This document shows, one piece after another, positions 51,959 through 61,711 of a stretch of DNA of 64,000 bases. How positions within the stretch are numbered: position 1 is the first letter of the stretch; each line of letters begins with the position of its first letter. This DNA comes from MTP4 sp052056915 (GTDB lineage: Archaea > Halobacteriota > Methanosarcinia > Methanosarcinales > Methanosarcinaceae). The notes beneath the pieces were generated by a model. That model saw nothing but the letters and a program-made list of their open reading frames with translations. It searched no databases and was not told where the DNA came from. The stretch lies in assembly GCF_052056915.1 (NCBI RefSeq), contig NZ_CP195119.1, positions 124,001 to 188,000 of the forward strand. The letters run 5' to 3'. Position numbers and translations under genes: made by a program.

Positions 51959-54900
51959 TTAGTTCTGATCTTTTCTCATTTTCAGGAGATACATCCCTGA
52001 AAGAATTCCAGAGATTGCAAACAGAGCCGTAAAGCCAGGGCTTTTCTTTTCTTTCTGTTCTGCAGGAGCAGAGACTTCACTATCCTTCGAGCCTTTTTCT
52101 ACATTTTCAGCTTCCAGCCCACCTTCCGGGCTTATAGCAACTGCTTTACCTTCACCTGCAATTGCAAACGGGGAAAAGCCCGGAGTTTCGGCAGTGAAAT
52201 AGAAGTACTCATCATCTTCGTCTGCCATCACTGTCGGAAGCGCATTCCAGACTCCATCATGGTACCTGTAAAGAGTTACTGCATGCAGATCTATACCGTT
52301 TTCCATGATCCAGCTTTTCTCAACCTTGAAACCGATAAGCGCATTTTCAATGTTTTCAGGGGTTCCCAATCCCTCGTTTCCGACCCAGATGTTTACGTTT
52401 TTGTAAACGACTCTTGGAGGCAGCTCCGGAACAATCTTTGATTTTCCTTTCAGCATCTCGACGATGGTTGTTGTTTTCCCGAAAGTCCTCTTTGCATCGA
52501 ATTCAACGCATCTGACGCACGTCGCATTCCTTGTAAACTCAAACTTCACGTGGTTTCCGTTGGTAACGAATGCCTGGGAGAGCTCCTTGCTTTCAACGTT
52601 GCTTGCAGGTTCCGGGGAACCGCCCCCTCCGCCTCCACTGCTGCTACTGCTGCCTTTGTTGCCAACATCATTTTTTCCAGAATCTTCTTTTAGGACGGTT
52701 ATGTTAACAAGCTTTGAATCAATACCAAAACCATTGATTGCAGTGAAGTTAACTGTATACGTTCCAGATTCGACATAAGAGTGAACTACAGTTTCGCTAG
52801 TTGAATCCACCTTTCCATCATTTTCGAAATCCCACACTCGATCAGATGCATTTTCAGAAAGGTCGACGAAAAGAATCGAAAGAGGAGCATAACCTTCCGT
52901 GACATTCGAACTGAAGTTTCCATCAGGGGTTATCGGTTCAGGTACCTTAAGGGGCAGATAATCAATAACTCCTCCGCCTAGGTCATAGAATTCATCACAG
53001 ATGCCATCCAAATTGGCATCCTCATGCGTCTGGCTAAAGCCACTTCCATCAGGCTTTGCCCAATAGTTTCCACCTAGGAAGTTTCCATCGACAATGTTTC
53101 TACAATATTTTTTTGTCGTGTTCCAAGAATTACCAGAGTTTGTTCTTTCTGAACCTATGTGATTTGTGCTGTTGAAGTAATTGTTATAAATTGTGTTTCC
53201 ACTGGAACCAGATAGATAAAGTCCGTTGCGATTTGAAATCAATGTGTTTTCTGTAAGGCAGCTATTGAACGAATTCCAAATGTGGACACCTGCGAATTTA
53301 TTTTTTGTAATTTTATTTCCACTCAGATTGTTGTAACCAGAGTGACTCAGAAAGATACCTGCAGCCTTGTTTTCGGTTGCGTTATTTCCATTCAAATTGT
53401 TGATACTGGAAGAAAATAGGAAGATTCCATGAGTGTTTGATTTAACAAAATTCCCAGTCAGGTTATTTTTGCTGGAATACTCCAAATTAATACCCAGTGA
53501 ATTGTTTAATGCGGTGACGTTTTTCAACTCTGAATTTCTAGTGTTGTAAAGACATATGCCATATCCATTCATTTCAAGTAGCAGATCTTTAATAGAAGCA
53601 TTTTCACAGTTGATAAGATATACTGTCCCTGCATTTGAAGAGGAATTGAGTATAATGTCAACCTCATCTACGAAATAATAAATTGGTTTTTCGTCCACGA
53701 GATTGCTTGTGTCAATTAAATTCGTGTCTAAGTAATTACCAAATGCTATGAAATTATGTGTATTATTCCACATGAGATTACGGGTGAGAATGCAATTACT
53801 GGAATGATCTATATATAAACCGCTAAATGCACCCTCGGTTATGTAATTTTGAGTCAGGTTATTTTTTACAGAATGGTCCAGAACGATACCACGGTAGCTA
53901 TTTTCAATTGCATAATTACCGTTAAGAGTGCTGTTTTTAGAATCAATAAGAGCTATACCAAAAACATTGTTGCATACAGTATTGTTTTTCACAGACGAAT
54001 TTGTTGTATTATAAAGACAAATTCCATAACCATTTTTTTCAAGCCATAGGTTCTGAATAGATACGTTTTTGCAGTTAATCAGATAAACTGTTCCTGCATT
54101 TGAGGAAGAATTGAGTTTAACTTCAGAATCATTTACAATATAATAAATTGGTTTTTTATTTACAAGATTACTTGTATCAACAATATTGGTGTTCAGCAAG
54201 CCATGATCTACCATGAAATTGCAAGTGTTATTCCACATGAGATTACAGGTGAGGTTGTTTTTGCTGGAATACCTCAGAGCAATACCTAAACTGTTTGAAG
54301 TGGCTTCGTTACTTACAAGAATGTTATTGCTGGAAGAATCCAAATCTACACCAATCCTTCTGTTTGAACTCGCCAAGTTACCAACCAAATCATTGTTATC
54401 ACTGGAAGCACGTAGAGTGATTCCGTCATTATTTGCAAGTGCTATGTTAAAGGCCAGAGAATTATTTTTAGAATCAGCTAAAGAAATGCCATAATAGTTA
54501 GAGTTTGCCTTATTATGAATCAAAACATTATTGTTGGAAGAAGATAGATAAATACCATTTAGATTGTTCAATAATATATTATCGCTTATGTTAACTCCTG
54601 AAACATTATGAAGATAGACTCCTGCTCTACCATCATTTGAAGCACCTCTTATGGTAAACCCATTGATTTCAACATAATCCACACTCACATTGAAAACATG
54701 ATAATATGAACTAACAGTTTTTACAATAGTATCTTCCGGGTTCCCGGAAAAAGATCGAATGCTTAGATTTTCCACATTCACATTTACATTTTCCTTATAA
54801 ATCCCCGGGTAAACAAGAATAGTATCCCCTTTGTGTGCACCGTTCACAGCCGCCTGAATGGATGTATAGTCCGCACTCGAACCTATATTGTTATCCACGG

Positions 54901-55009
54901 TTATTGTTTCTGCAGCCGCAATCGTTGTTATGCTAAGCGCCAGAACTAACATTGTCGCAAATGCAAGTGTACATGAAATTGCTCTGAATTTTCTGGTCAT
55001 CCTGTTCAT
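51959..55009 (-). CDS. Large surface protein with parallel beta-helix repeats, PKD, PGF-pre-PGF and PGF-CTERM
   Basis: About 1,016 residues. Signal peptide at 1-34 (residues ending SITTIAAAE). ~40-680: parallel beta-helix (NosD/PbH1) repeats with Asn-rich ladders such as GIYLSSSNNNVLIHNKANSN and a pair of duplicated blocks (MWNNT.N ... NLV..KPIYY.V). ~705-785: PKD domain. ~785-805: Ser/Gly linker (GSSSSSGGGGGGSPEP). ~820-960: PGF-pre-PGF domain. End: PGF-CTERM (SPGFTALFAISGILSGMYLLKMRKDQN), the substrate of archaeosortase A. A cell-surface structural or adhesin protein. Starts at 55009 or 55000; a GTG at 55024 is also open. Confidence 0.9.
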   Translation of the reverse strand: MNRMTRKFRAISCTLAFATMLVLALSITTIAAAETITVDNNIGSSADYTSIQAAVNGAHKGDTILVYPGIYKENVNVNVENLSIRSFSGNPEDTIVKTVSSYYHVFNVSVDYVEINGFTIRGASNDGRAGVYLHNVSGVNISDNILLNNLNGIYLSSSNNNVLIHNKANSNYYGISLADSKNNSLAFNIALANNDGITLRASSDNNDLVGNLASSNRRIGVDLDSSSNNILVSNEATSNSLGIALRYSSKNNLTCNLMWNNTCNFMVDHGLLNTNIVDTSNLVNKKPIYYIVNDSEVKLNSSSNAGTVYLINCKNVSIQNLWLEKNGYGICLYNTTNSSVKNNTVCNNVFGIALIDSKNSTLNGNYAIENSYRGIVLDHSVKNNLTQNYITEGAFSGLYIDHSSNCILTRNLMWNNTHNFIAFGNYLDTNLIDTSNLVDEKPIYYFVDEVDIILNSSSNAGTVYLINCENASIKDLLLEMNGYGICLYNTRNSELKNVTALNNSLGINLEYSSKNNLTGNFVKSNTHGIFLFSSSINNLNGNNATENKAAGIFLSHSGYNNLSGNKITKNKFAGVHIWNSFNSCLTENTLISNRNGLYLSGSSGNTIYNNYFNSTNHIGSERTNSGNSWNTTKKYCRNIVDGNFLGGNYWAKPDGSGFSQTHEDANLDGICDEFYDLGGGVIDYLPLKVPEPITPDGNFSSNVTEGYAPLSILFVDLSENASDRVWDFENDGKVDSTSETVVHSYVESGTYTVNFTAINGFGIDSKLVNITVLKEDSGKNDVGNKGSSSSSGGGGGGSPEPASNVESKELSQAFVTNGNHVKFEFTRNATCVRCVEFDAKRTFGKTTTIVEMLKGKSKIVPELPPRVVYKNVNIWVGNEGLGTPENIENALIGFKVEKSWIMENGIDLHAVTLYRYHDGVWNALPTVMADEDDEYFYFTAETPGFSPFAIAGEGKAVAISPEGGLEAENVEKGSKDSEVSAPAEQKEKKSPGFTALFAISGILSGMYLLKMRKDQN

Positions 55010-55393
55010 TTCCCGGAAACTCACTTATGGTTTAGTATCTACCTAGAAGCTCCTCACTTTTATTGAAAAATAATAAATTTAAAAACAGTTTTACAAATAA
55101 ATTCATAAGTTTCTATTAAATTCCTACCCAATCCTTTAAAAAGTTGCGCAGTTGAAATATATCGAAGGAATAATTTAAATTTTTACGACCTTAGACTGTT
55201 ATCCGGGGTCTGGTAAGCCCCGCAAAGCTCGGTCCTTATTTTGAGAATCGGATTTGAGGTTTTTAGGGTTAGTTACGAAAAAATTACAGGGTTCACAAAA
55301 AAGGATTTATAAGAAAAAGCCGGAATCGCATCAAAAAAAGAAATTTCTGATAAAATCCTAATGAAATTCTGCTGAAAAACCGGAGAAACATCA
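55010..55393. other. Intergenic region, AT-rich
   Basis: Contains a GC-rich hairpin CCGGGG...CCCCG near 55203-55220 between poorly conserved AT-rich stretches. No gene. Confidence 0.4.
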
Positions 55394-56080
55394 ATGTCAG
55401 ATGCCCCCGAATTTACAGACCTTCCTGAATTCGCAAAGCTAAGAGAACTGTTGCAGGCTTTGCTGCCTGAAGAACAGCCCAAAATTAAAGAGCTGGGCGG
55501 ACAGGAAGAATTACTTTCTTTCGCCCTGCAGACATACGAAAAGCTCCAGGAAAAAGGTTCTCAGACCGGTACGCCAGCCAGTGAACAGGAAGAACTCAAA
55601 AATGCACTCATGGAACTAATCCCGGATGAAGCAGGGAAAGCTCCTCTCTACCTGAACTACCCGGAGGCATCTCCTCTCATTTTCGAGTTCTGGGCCGAGG
55701 CTGAATCTTACGAAGCCGTCAGCGAACACATCAGAAAAACGCTGTACGGGACTCCTCACAATGCCCCGAAACTTCTCTACTGCTACCGGAATAAAACAGC
55801 ACCCATACAGGGCCCTGAGGCTCTTCAGGCTCTTCAGGAAAATCCGGAACTGCTCTTCAGGGAAAAGGAATACACAGCCCTTGCAAAGGTTATGAACCCC
55901 GAACTTATATACAGGGCGCTTCACCTCAACCGGGCTATCCGGAAGATGAACGTTTTCGGGATCGGAACTCAGGAATCCGTGCAGGAATCCGGGAAAGAGG
56001 AGGAAAACGACACAGAAAGCCTTGAAGAAATCGTTTCGGAACGTTTTATGCAGATCCACGAACTCCGGAGAAGTTCTTGA
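55394..56080 (+). CDS. Unknown soluble helical protein
   Basis: 228 residues, mostly helical and acidic: PEFAKLRELLQALLPEEQPKIKELGG, then SPLIFEFWAEAESYEAVSEHIRKTL and YRNKTAPIQGPEALQALQENPELLFREKEYTAL. The C-terminus is acidic and likely disordered. Not recognised. No nearby partner except a downstream TauE exporter at 400 bases. Confidence 0.7.
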   Translation: MSDAPEFTDLPEFAKLRELLQALLPEEQPKIKELGGQEELLSFALQTYEKLQEKGSQTGTPASEQEELKNALMELIPDEAGKAPLYLNYPEASPLIFEFWAEAESYEAVSEHIRKTLYGTPHNAPKLLYCYRNKTAPIQGPEALQALQENPELLFREKEYTALAKVMNPELIYRALHLNRAIRKMNVFGIGTQESVQESGKEEENDTESLEEIVSERFMQIHELRRSS

Positions 56081-56177
56081 GGAATTCAGCAATTCGGGAA
56101 ACAGTTCCTGTGAGAGAATTCCCATTTGCCAGAGGAAAGGGGAAATTATTTAACAGTGGCAGGCACTTTGTATCCGC

Positions 56178-56372
56178 ATGGGATACCCTTATAAATACAA
56201 TTTTTCTGCAAGTACCGGATTTTTCCATATTACCTCAAGCAGTAACGGCATATATTTCAAGTTCGAAGTCGTTGATTTCCACAAACCGATTTCGGATGCG
56301 GAAGATACGGAAACCTGTATGCCTGAAGTGTGTTCCCCGGAGGAACAGAATATCCCCGAAAAGAACGATTGA
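56178..56372 (+). CDS. Possible small protein of 64 residues
   Basis: ATG 56178 to a stop at 56372; mixed composition (GYPYKYNFSASTGFFHITSSSNG) and an acidic end. No SD, no conserved motif, moderate codon bias. In-between regions contain a repeat. Kept with low confidence. Confidence 0.25.
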   Translation: MGYPYKYNFSASTGFFHITSSSNGIYFKFEVVDFHKPISDAEDTETCMPEVCSPEEQNIPEKND

Positions 56373-56425
56373 TTCCAAACTCGAATTCCAAACTCGAATT
56401 CCAAACTCAAAGCCAAACTCAATTC
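56371..56425. repeat. 13-bp tandem repeat CCAAACTCGAATT
   Basis: Two to four copies with variants AAACTCAAAGCC and AAACTCAATTCC, between the unknown gene and the TauE exporter. Short and degenerate. Confidence 0.5.
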
Positions 56426-56486
56426 CTGATTTTAATTCCGAATTTAGACCCAAGAACCATAAACCCCGGAAACGTTAATTCTGGAG

Positions 56487-57302
56487 ATGACCCCTATAGA
56501 TCCCCTCTACCTCATAATCCTCCTTTTCACAGGCGCTTTTACGGGCCTGATCTCGGGCCTCCTGGGTGTGGGTGGGGGTTTTATCATGTCCCCGGTCCAG
56601 TTTTGGGTCCTGCAGGTGGAAGGGATTTCTCCTGACCTGGCGATCCGGATCGCTTTTGGGACAAGCCTTTTTGTAATCCTGCCAAATGCCATAAGTGGGG
56701 TGTTGAAGCACCAGCGAAACCTGGCCGTGCTCTGGAAGCCTGCTGTCCTGATCGGGATTTTCGGCCTGGCCGCTAGTTTCGGGGGGGCAGCCGTGGCAGC
56801 GGTCCTGCCGGCAGAGGTCCTGAGCAAGATTTTTGGGGTAACTATCATCATCGGAGCACTGAAAACGTACAGGACTCCTGCGGTACCCACTGAAGAGCGG
56901 GAAGTAAGTTCCAGCGTTCTCCTTTACGCAGGTGCCGGTATTCTCATTGGCTTCTTTTCCGGGCTTGTAGGAATCGGGGGAGGGGTGATAGGTCTTCCTA
57001 TCATGCTCGTTCTCCTGCACTTCGGGATGCGAGAAGCAATCGGGACCTCGGCTGCCGTAATGATCTTTACGTCCGTGGGAGGGACAATCGGGTACATAAT
57101 TAACGGTTGGGGACAACCCGGGCTTCCGCCTTACTCCCTGGGCTACGTCAACCTCCTGAACTGGGTCCTGCTGGCAGGGCCGGGGATCCTTGCGGCAAGG
57201 AAAGGAGCTCAGATTGCCCATGTTGTCAATCCCGAGTACCTGAAACACCTCTTCGTTGTCCTTATGATTTACATCGGGCTGAAAATGATCGGAGTTGTTT
57301 GA
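56487..57302 (+). CDS. TauE/SafE-family sulfite or anion exporter
   Basis: 271 residues, about eight spans with the internal duplication of this family: GLISGLLGVGGGFIMSP and GFFSGLVGIGGGVIGLP. The Gly-rich motifs are its hallmarks. Members export sulfite, sulfoacetate or other organic anions, or import sulfur compounds. GGAG overlaps the start closely, so the exact start is uncertain. Confidence 0.88.
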   Translation: MTPIDPLYLIILLFTGAFTGLISGLLGVGGGFIMSPVQFWVLQVEGISPDLAIRIAFGTSLFVILPNAISGVLKHQRNLAVLWKPAVLIGIFGLAASFGGAAVAAVLPAEVLSKIFGVTIIIGALKTYRTPAVPTEEREVSSSVLLYAGAGILIGFFSGLVGIGGGVIGLPIMLVLLHFGMREAIGTSAAVMIFTSVGGTIGYIINGWGQPGLPPYSLGYVNLLNWVLLAGPGILAARKGAQIAHVVNPEYLKHLFVVLMIYIGLKMIGVV

Positions 57303-57380
57303 AAATAAGGCCAAAAGGCTGAAAGATTTAAGCTGAAAGATTTAGGCTGAAAGGCTTAAGCTAAAAAGGCCACCTGAAGT

Positions 57381-58550
57381 TCAGGCGCTTTCGATTGCGG
57401 TTACAGCGTCGAGTTTTGCAGCTTTTCTGGCAGGGTAAACCCCGGCAATCAGGTTGATCACGAAGGCGAAAATCGCGGCATAGACGAAGTTAAGGGGTTC
57501 GACCTCGAGAGGGAGGGTCTGCAGCCCGAAATACATCTCCTGGGGGACCTCGATCTTATAGTTCTGGAGAAAAACGGTTGCCGCATAGCCCAGGACCGTG
57601 CCCAGCACCAGGCCAATGGCGCCAAGGAGTGCGGACTGGATAAGGAAAACAATGGTGATGCTCCGCCGGGAGGCTCCCATGGCTTTCAGGATCCCGATCT
57701 CCGGGGTCCGCTGGGCTACAACGGTGATCAGGGTATTGGCAATCCCGAAACCAGCAATCCCGTAGATCAGCGCATAGAAGATATATATGAAAGCCTGCTG
57801 GGTTTCAAGGAGGTCCAGGATATCGGCGTTCGCCTCGCGCCAGCTTACAGCGTCCAGGCCCGTTTCTTCCTCGATTGAGGCTGCTATTGTCTCTGCCTGG
57901 TAGGGGTCTTGCACCCTCACCCCTATGGTGCTCACGACTCCGGGCTCGTTGTAGAAATCCTGCACGGAATCAAGCCTTGCGTAAGCCGTAACCTCATCGG
58001 CTGCGGTGCCCGTATGGGTAAGCCCTACCACTTTGAAAGAGCTTGTCTTTGAGTCCGGAAAAACAGCATCTACCCGGTCTCCTACCTTAACTTCGAGGTT
58101 TTCCGCAAGTTTGTCCCCGAGTATGATCCCCTGCCTGCTGTGCACAAGGGCAAAAAAATCCCCGTCAATGACGTCCTTGCTTACCCGCATGACCGCATCT
58201 TCTGCCAGGGGTTCCACACCCTCAAGGGAAACACCTTCGGCATTGTCCCGGAACTCCAGCGCCGCCTGACCAAGGTACTTGGGGGAAACGGCTACGACAC
58301 CTTCTTTTTCCATGATTCGTGTGGAAGTATGCCTGTAGAGGTGTATGAACTCCTCTTCCTCATCTGCCGGGGAGATCACTATGTGCGGGTTATTCTCAAT
58401 GCTCGATTCTACCAGTTCCCCCTGAAAACCCGACATCATAGCCATCATTACCGTAATCACGGCAACGGCAAGGGCAACGGCAATAATTGCAAAGATGGTC
58501 TGCCTCCGCCTTGAAAACCCCTGTCTGAATGCGATACCCAGTTCATACAT
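57381..58550 (-). CDS. MacB/LolCE-type ABC transporter permease
   Basis: 389 residues from ATG 58550 (GGGAG nine bases before; 58580 also open). One N-terminal span, a ~200-residue extracytoplasmic domain, then three C-terminal spans of the FtsX family (IGILKAMGASRRSITIVFLIQSALLG, YPARKAAKLDAVTAIES). Likely partner: the LolD-type ATPase at 61708, though enolase and other genes lie between. Such systems extrude lipids, peptides or act in mechanotransduction. Confidence 0.87.
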   Translation of the reverse strand: MYELGIAFRQGFSRRRQTIFAIIAVALAVAVITVMMAMMSGFQGELVESSIENNPHIVISPADEEEEFIHLYRHTSTRIMEKEGVVAVSPKYLGQAALEFRDNAEGVSLEGVEPLAEDAVMRVSKDVIDGDFFALVHSRQGIILGDKLAENLEVKVGDRVDAVFPDSKTSSFKVVGLTHTGTAADEVTAYARLDSVQDFYNEPGVVSTIGVRVQDPYQAETIAASIEEETGLDAVSWREANADILDLLETQQAFIYIFYALIYGIAGFGIANTLITVVAQRTPEIGILKAMGASRRSITIVFLIQSALLGAIGLVLGTVLGYAATVFLQNYKIEVPQEMYFGLQTLPLEVEPLNFVYAAIFAFVINLIAGVYPARKAAKLDAVTAIESA

Positions 58551-58831
58551 GAAGACAAACTCCCTGCCCCTAAAGGACAAAGTCCCTGGCTCTCCCCGAG
58601 AGTCCGGGGATAATTAAGGAAACTGATCATTTAATTTTTGTACCTAACTCTTTGCTTGCGGATTATAAATTAGTTTCTGAGCATGTATTTGTATGAAAAA
58701 TCAGGACAACACCGAATTGCAATGAATGAACAACGAATGAATTCGGGAACATAAAAGACAAAGAAAAGACAAAGAACAGAATTAGAAAGAAAAAAGAAAG
58801 GAAAAAAGGGGAAAAAGGAAAAGATGGGGTG

Positions 58832-60118
58832 TTAGAGCTGCACGAAGTGTGCGACTTCACCCAGGTCTTCCTCGATCCTGAGGAGCTGGTTGTATTTTGC
58901 GGTCCTTTCGCCGCGGGCCGGGGCTCCGGTCTTGATCATCTCGGCTCCGATACCAACAGCAAGGTCCGCGATGGTGGTGTCTTCGGTTTCCGCAGAGCGG
59001 TGGCTTACAACCACGGTGTAGCCGTTCCTGGCTGCCATGCTTGCGGCGTCAAAGGCTTCGGAGATGCTTCCGATCTGGTTGACTTTCAGGAGAAGGGCGT
59101 TTGCCGCTCCCATGTCCACGCCTCTGGAGAGCCTTTCGATGTTTGTGACAAAGAGGTCGTCGCCCACGATGATCGTGTCCCAGAGTTCACTGGTCAGGGC
59201 CTCGAAATCCTCGAAAGATTCCTCGTAGAAGGGGTCTTCGATGGAGAGAATCGGGTAGGTGTTTACAAGTTCGATGTAGTAGTCCATGAGTTCCGGAGCT
59301 GCGAGCTTCTTCCCGTCAATCGTGTAGAACTCGTCCGCATAGAACTCGGAAGCAGCGCAATCAAGCCCGATGGTTACTTCGGTTTCGGTGTAGCCTGCTT
59401 CCTCGATTGCCTGTACCAGGGCATCAAGGGCTTCCGTGCTCTCGCTCATCCTGGGAGCGTATCCGCCTTCATAGCCCACGTTTGTCGAGGAGCCACCGTA
59501 TTTCTTTTCCAGGATTTTCCCGAGGGTGTGATAGATCTCGGCGCCTACCTGCATGGCCTCGAAGAAAGTTTCGGCGCCCTTGGGCTGGATCATGAATTCC
59601 TGGATTGCAAGGTCGTTACCTGCGTGCTTCCCTCCGTTCAGTACGTTCATGGTAGGGACAGGCAGGGTAAAAGCGTTAGAACCGCCGAAATAGCGGTAGA
59701 GAGGCATGTTAAGGGAATCGGCAGCGGCCTTTGCAACAGCCATCGAGACCCCCAGGATCGCATTTGCTCCGAGGTTAGCTTTGTTTTCCGTTTCGTCGAG
59801 CTCGATCATCAGCTCATCGATTTCCCGCTGGTTCCGTACATCAAGCCCCAACAGTTCCTTCTGGATAACGGTGTTCACGTTTTTGACAGCGTTAAGTACG
59901 CCTTTTCCACCGTACCTGTTCGGGTCTCCGTCCCGCATTTCAAGAGCTTCGTAGGTCCCCGTGGAAGCACCCGAAGGAACAGCTGCCCTTCCGAACCCCT
60001 TATCTGTAAACACATCAACTTCGACGGTGGGGTTTCCTCTGGAATCCAGAATCTCCCTAGCGTGTATCTTTTGGATTTTGTACTCTCCAGAACCCTGCTG
60101 TAAACCGATATACGACAT
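58832..60118 (-). CDS. eno: Enolase
   Basis: 428 residues, full length. N-terminal IHAREILDSRGNPTVEVDVFT, catalytic KVNQIGS (Lys), SHRSAETED loop, and the Glu/Asp metal ligands in LSIEDPFYEE and VGDDLFVTN. Converts 2-phosphoglycerate to phosphoenolpyruvate in glycolysis/gluconeogenesis. ATG 60118 has GGTGA before it; the ATG three bases upstream is less well spaced. Confidence 0.97.
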   Translation of the reverse strand: MSYIGLQQGSGEYKIQKIHAREILDSRGNPTVEVDVFTDKGFGRAAVPSGASTGTYEALEMRDGDPNRYGGKGVLNAVKNVNTVIQKELLGLDVRNQREIDELMIELDETENKANLGANAILGVSMAVAKAAADSLNMPLYRYFGGSNAFTLPVPTMNVLNGGKHAGNDLAIQEFMIQPKGAETFFEAMQVGAEIYHTLGKILEKKYGGSSTNVGYEGGYAPRMSESTEALDALVQAIEEAGYTETEVTIGLDCAASEFYADEFYTIDGKKLAAPELMDYYIELVNTYPILSIEDPFYEESFEDFEALTSELWDTIIVGDDLFVTNIERLSRGVDMGAANALLLKVNQIGSISEAFDAASMAARNGYTVVVSHRSAETEDTTIADLAVGIGAEMIKTGAPARGERTAKYNQLLRIEEDLGEVAHFVQL

Positions 60119-60610
60119 CATTTCACCCTTTCTAATAACTGACCTAGGTATAGATATATCCTGTTATTTGAAGCTTGACCTTCAACTTAACCGTTGATTT
60201 TTAATTTACCCGTAAGAATGCCAAAATGTTATTTAATTTTTTACCGATTAGCGTTGAAAATACCATTGGACTTTATCAAGAATGTCAAGATCTATCGAGG
60301 TTTTTTAGTTTATTCCCGGATAATTTCTATCAACGTTCCTGTCAAATAATTTTAGCTATATTTTAACTACATTTTAACTATATTTTAACTATATTACGCA
60401 AGTACTTCCTAAAAAGGAGCTTCTAAGTTAGCTGCAGATACATGCATTAAAGGTTTTGGTTCGGGAAAACTCAACACATTTTATTCCAAAGAGGAATTTT
60501 CTCGGCTTTTTAGACCGTAACTTTTCATAACCGGATTCAGCAGAAGAGGGTTAAATTTTTTTCAGGGGCAGATTCAATCAAGTTAAAAAAATAATTATAT
60601 CTACATAAAT
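60119..60610. other. Intergenic region upstream of enolase and of the winged-helix regulator
   Basis: 490 bases, AT-rich, with an 11-bp repeat ATTTTAACTAT in four copies at about 60351-60395. It must contain the promoters of both divergent genes. No other gene. Confidence 0.5.
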
Positions 60611-60618
60611 TATATAAA
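60611..60618 (+). promoter_or_regulatory. TATA box for the regulator at 60642
   Basis: TATATAAA followed by CC, centre 28 bases before the ATG. Transcription should start at about 60639-60642, so the mRNA is probably leaderless. Confidence 0.6.
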
Positions 60619-60641
60619 CCTGAAAGTATTATTCATTTGCG

Positions 60642-61031
60642 ATGACTGACGATTCTCCTGTTGTTTTAACCGAAAAAGAGTATACAGTTATTGATATGCT
60701 CCAGACCCTAGGCCTCCCGCGAACGGAAGCCACGGCAATCGTATGTCTCAAAGACTGCAGCGAACTAAGGTCGCTTCATATAGAGATTGTTTCCGGGCTC
60801 AGGCAGCCGGAAGTAAGCGTAGCCATGCGCCCCCTTAAGGAAAGAGGATGGGTGGATGAAAGATCAGAAAAGAAGAGCAAGGGAAAAGGCAGACCTGTCA
60901 AATACTACCAGTTGATTTTACCCTTCCCAAAAATAGTAGAGATGCTCGAAGATGAATTCCTGAAAGACAATAAGGAAAAAATGACTGCCCTCAGAAGACT
61001 CAGGGAACTGGAAGTTGTGCTGCAAAATTGA
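60642..61031 (+). CDS. Winged-helix transcriptional regulator (ArsR/TrmB-like)
   Basis: 129 residues. Winged helix at ~20-90: LTEKEYTVIDMLQTLGLPRTEATAIVCL, QPEVSVAMRPLKERGWVDE (recognition helix), GRPVKYYQL wing. C-terminal coiled coil (DEFLKDNKEKMTALRRLRELE) for dimerisation. Function in the cell unknown. Promoter suggests a leaderless mRNA. Neighbour of the PPC-domain gene on the opposite strand. Confidence 0.75.
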   Translation: MTDDSPVVLTEKEYTVIDMLQTLGLPRTEATAIVCLKDCSELRSLHIEIVSGLRQPEVSVAMRPLKERGWVDERSEKKSKGKGRPVKYYQLILPFPKIVEMLEDEFLKDNKEKMTALRRLRELEVVLQN

Positions 61032-61101
61032 ATTGATTAAAATATCAATTGAAAAAATTGATTAAACCGGGTCCTCTTCCGGACAGCGCTTCAGATCTTT
61101 T

Positions 61102-61557
61102 TTATCCCCGGTCATGACTCCTTCCGAAGCTGACCGGCGCAAAGCCCTGCTCCATATCCATGACCCTTTCAGCAGCAATCCCTTCAATTTCTAAGATAAA
61201 CACTTCAACAACCATAAAAACCTCACTTTCACCCCGGAGACAGCCGAGTTTTACAGAGTCCTCACGACCTGTCCCGGCATGCAGGTGGACCTTTGGCTTC
61301 CCCTCCTCAAGGAAGATATCTCCAATCCCGAGAATCTCATGAACGTCATCAAAACCGGACCATGTCGGGATTGGAGGGCGCCTGTTTTCTTTCGGACCCG
61401 TCACGAGCTTTCCTTCTTTTAGCGCGCCGAGCAGCACGAATACAGCCGACTCGATCTCTTCGAGTTCCGCAAGTTTAATCAGTTCCAGAATCAGGTCATC
61501 CCCGTGATCTATCCTGACGGTAAAGACCCGGCCTATTCTTCCTTTTGCGTATTCCAT
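61102..61557 (-). CDS. PPC/DUF296-domain protein
   Basis: 151 residues. Matches the plants-and-prokaryotes-conserved (PPC) domain: RVFTVRIDHGDDLILELIKLAELEEIESAVFVLLGAL, PTWSGFDDVHEILGIGDIFLEEGKPKVHLHAG. In bacteria and archaea these trimeric proteins bind metal through the HLHAG region and may be involved in DNA-binding or regulation. The C-terminus (FGRSHDRG) is variable. Confidence 0.85.
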   Translation of the reverse strand: MEYAKGRIGRVFTVRIDHGDDLILELIKLAELEEIESAVFVLLGALKEGKLVTGPKENRRPPIPTWSGFDDVHEILGIGDIFLEEGKPKVHLHAGTGREDSVKLGCLRGESEVFMVVEVFILEIEGIAAERVMDMEQGFAPVSFGRSHDRG

Positions 61558-61610
61558 AAATAACCCTCGACATCTGTCCTTCTTAGCTGATTATCTTAAG
61601 TTACTGGCTC

Positions 61611-61711
61611 TACTTTCAAACACTGCCAGCCTGTACTTTCAAACACTGCTAGCCTGTACTTCCAAACACTGCCAGCCTATACTTTCAAACACTGCTAGCC
61701 TGTACTTTCAG
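61611..61711. repeat. 23-bp tandem repeat after the LolD-type gene
   Basis: Four and a half copies of TACTTTCAAACACTGCCAGCCTG with C/T changes, ending exactly at the 3' end of the ATPase gene. The last copy may have contributed the final codons of that gene. Confidence 0.8.

Noticed and set aside
56475..57314. 279-residue minus-strand frame opposite the TauE/SafE gene
   Set aside because: The plus frame shows the duplicated Gly-rich motifs and membrane spans; the minus frame has a shadow-like composition rich in Gln, His, Asp and Pro.
58829..60103. 424-residue plus-strand frame opposite enolase
   Set aside because: Enolase on the minus strand is certain; the plus frame is its complement.
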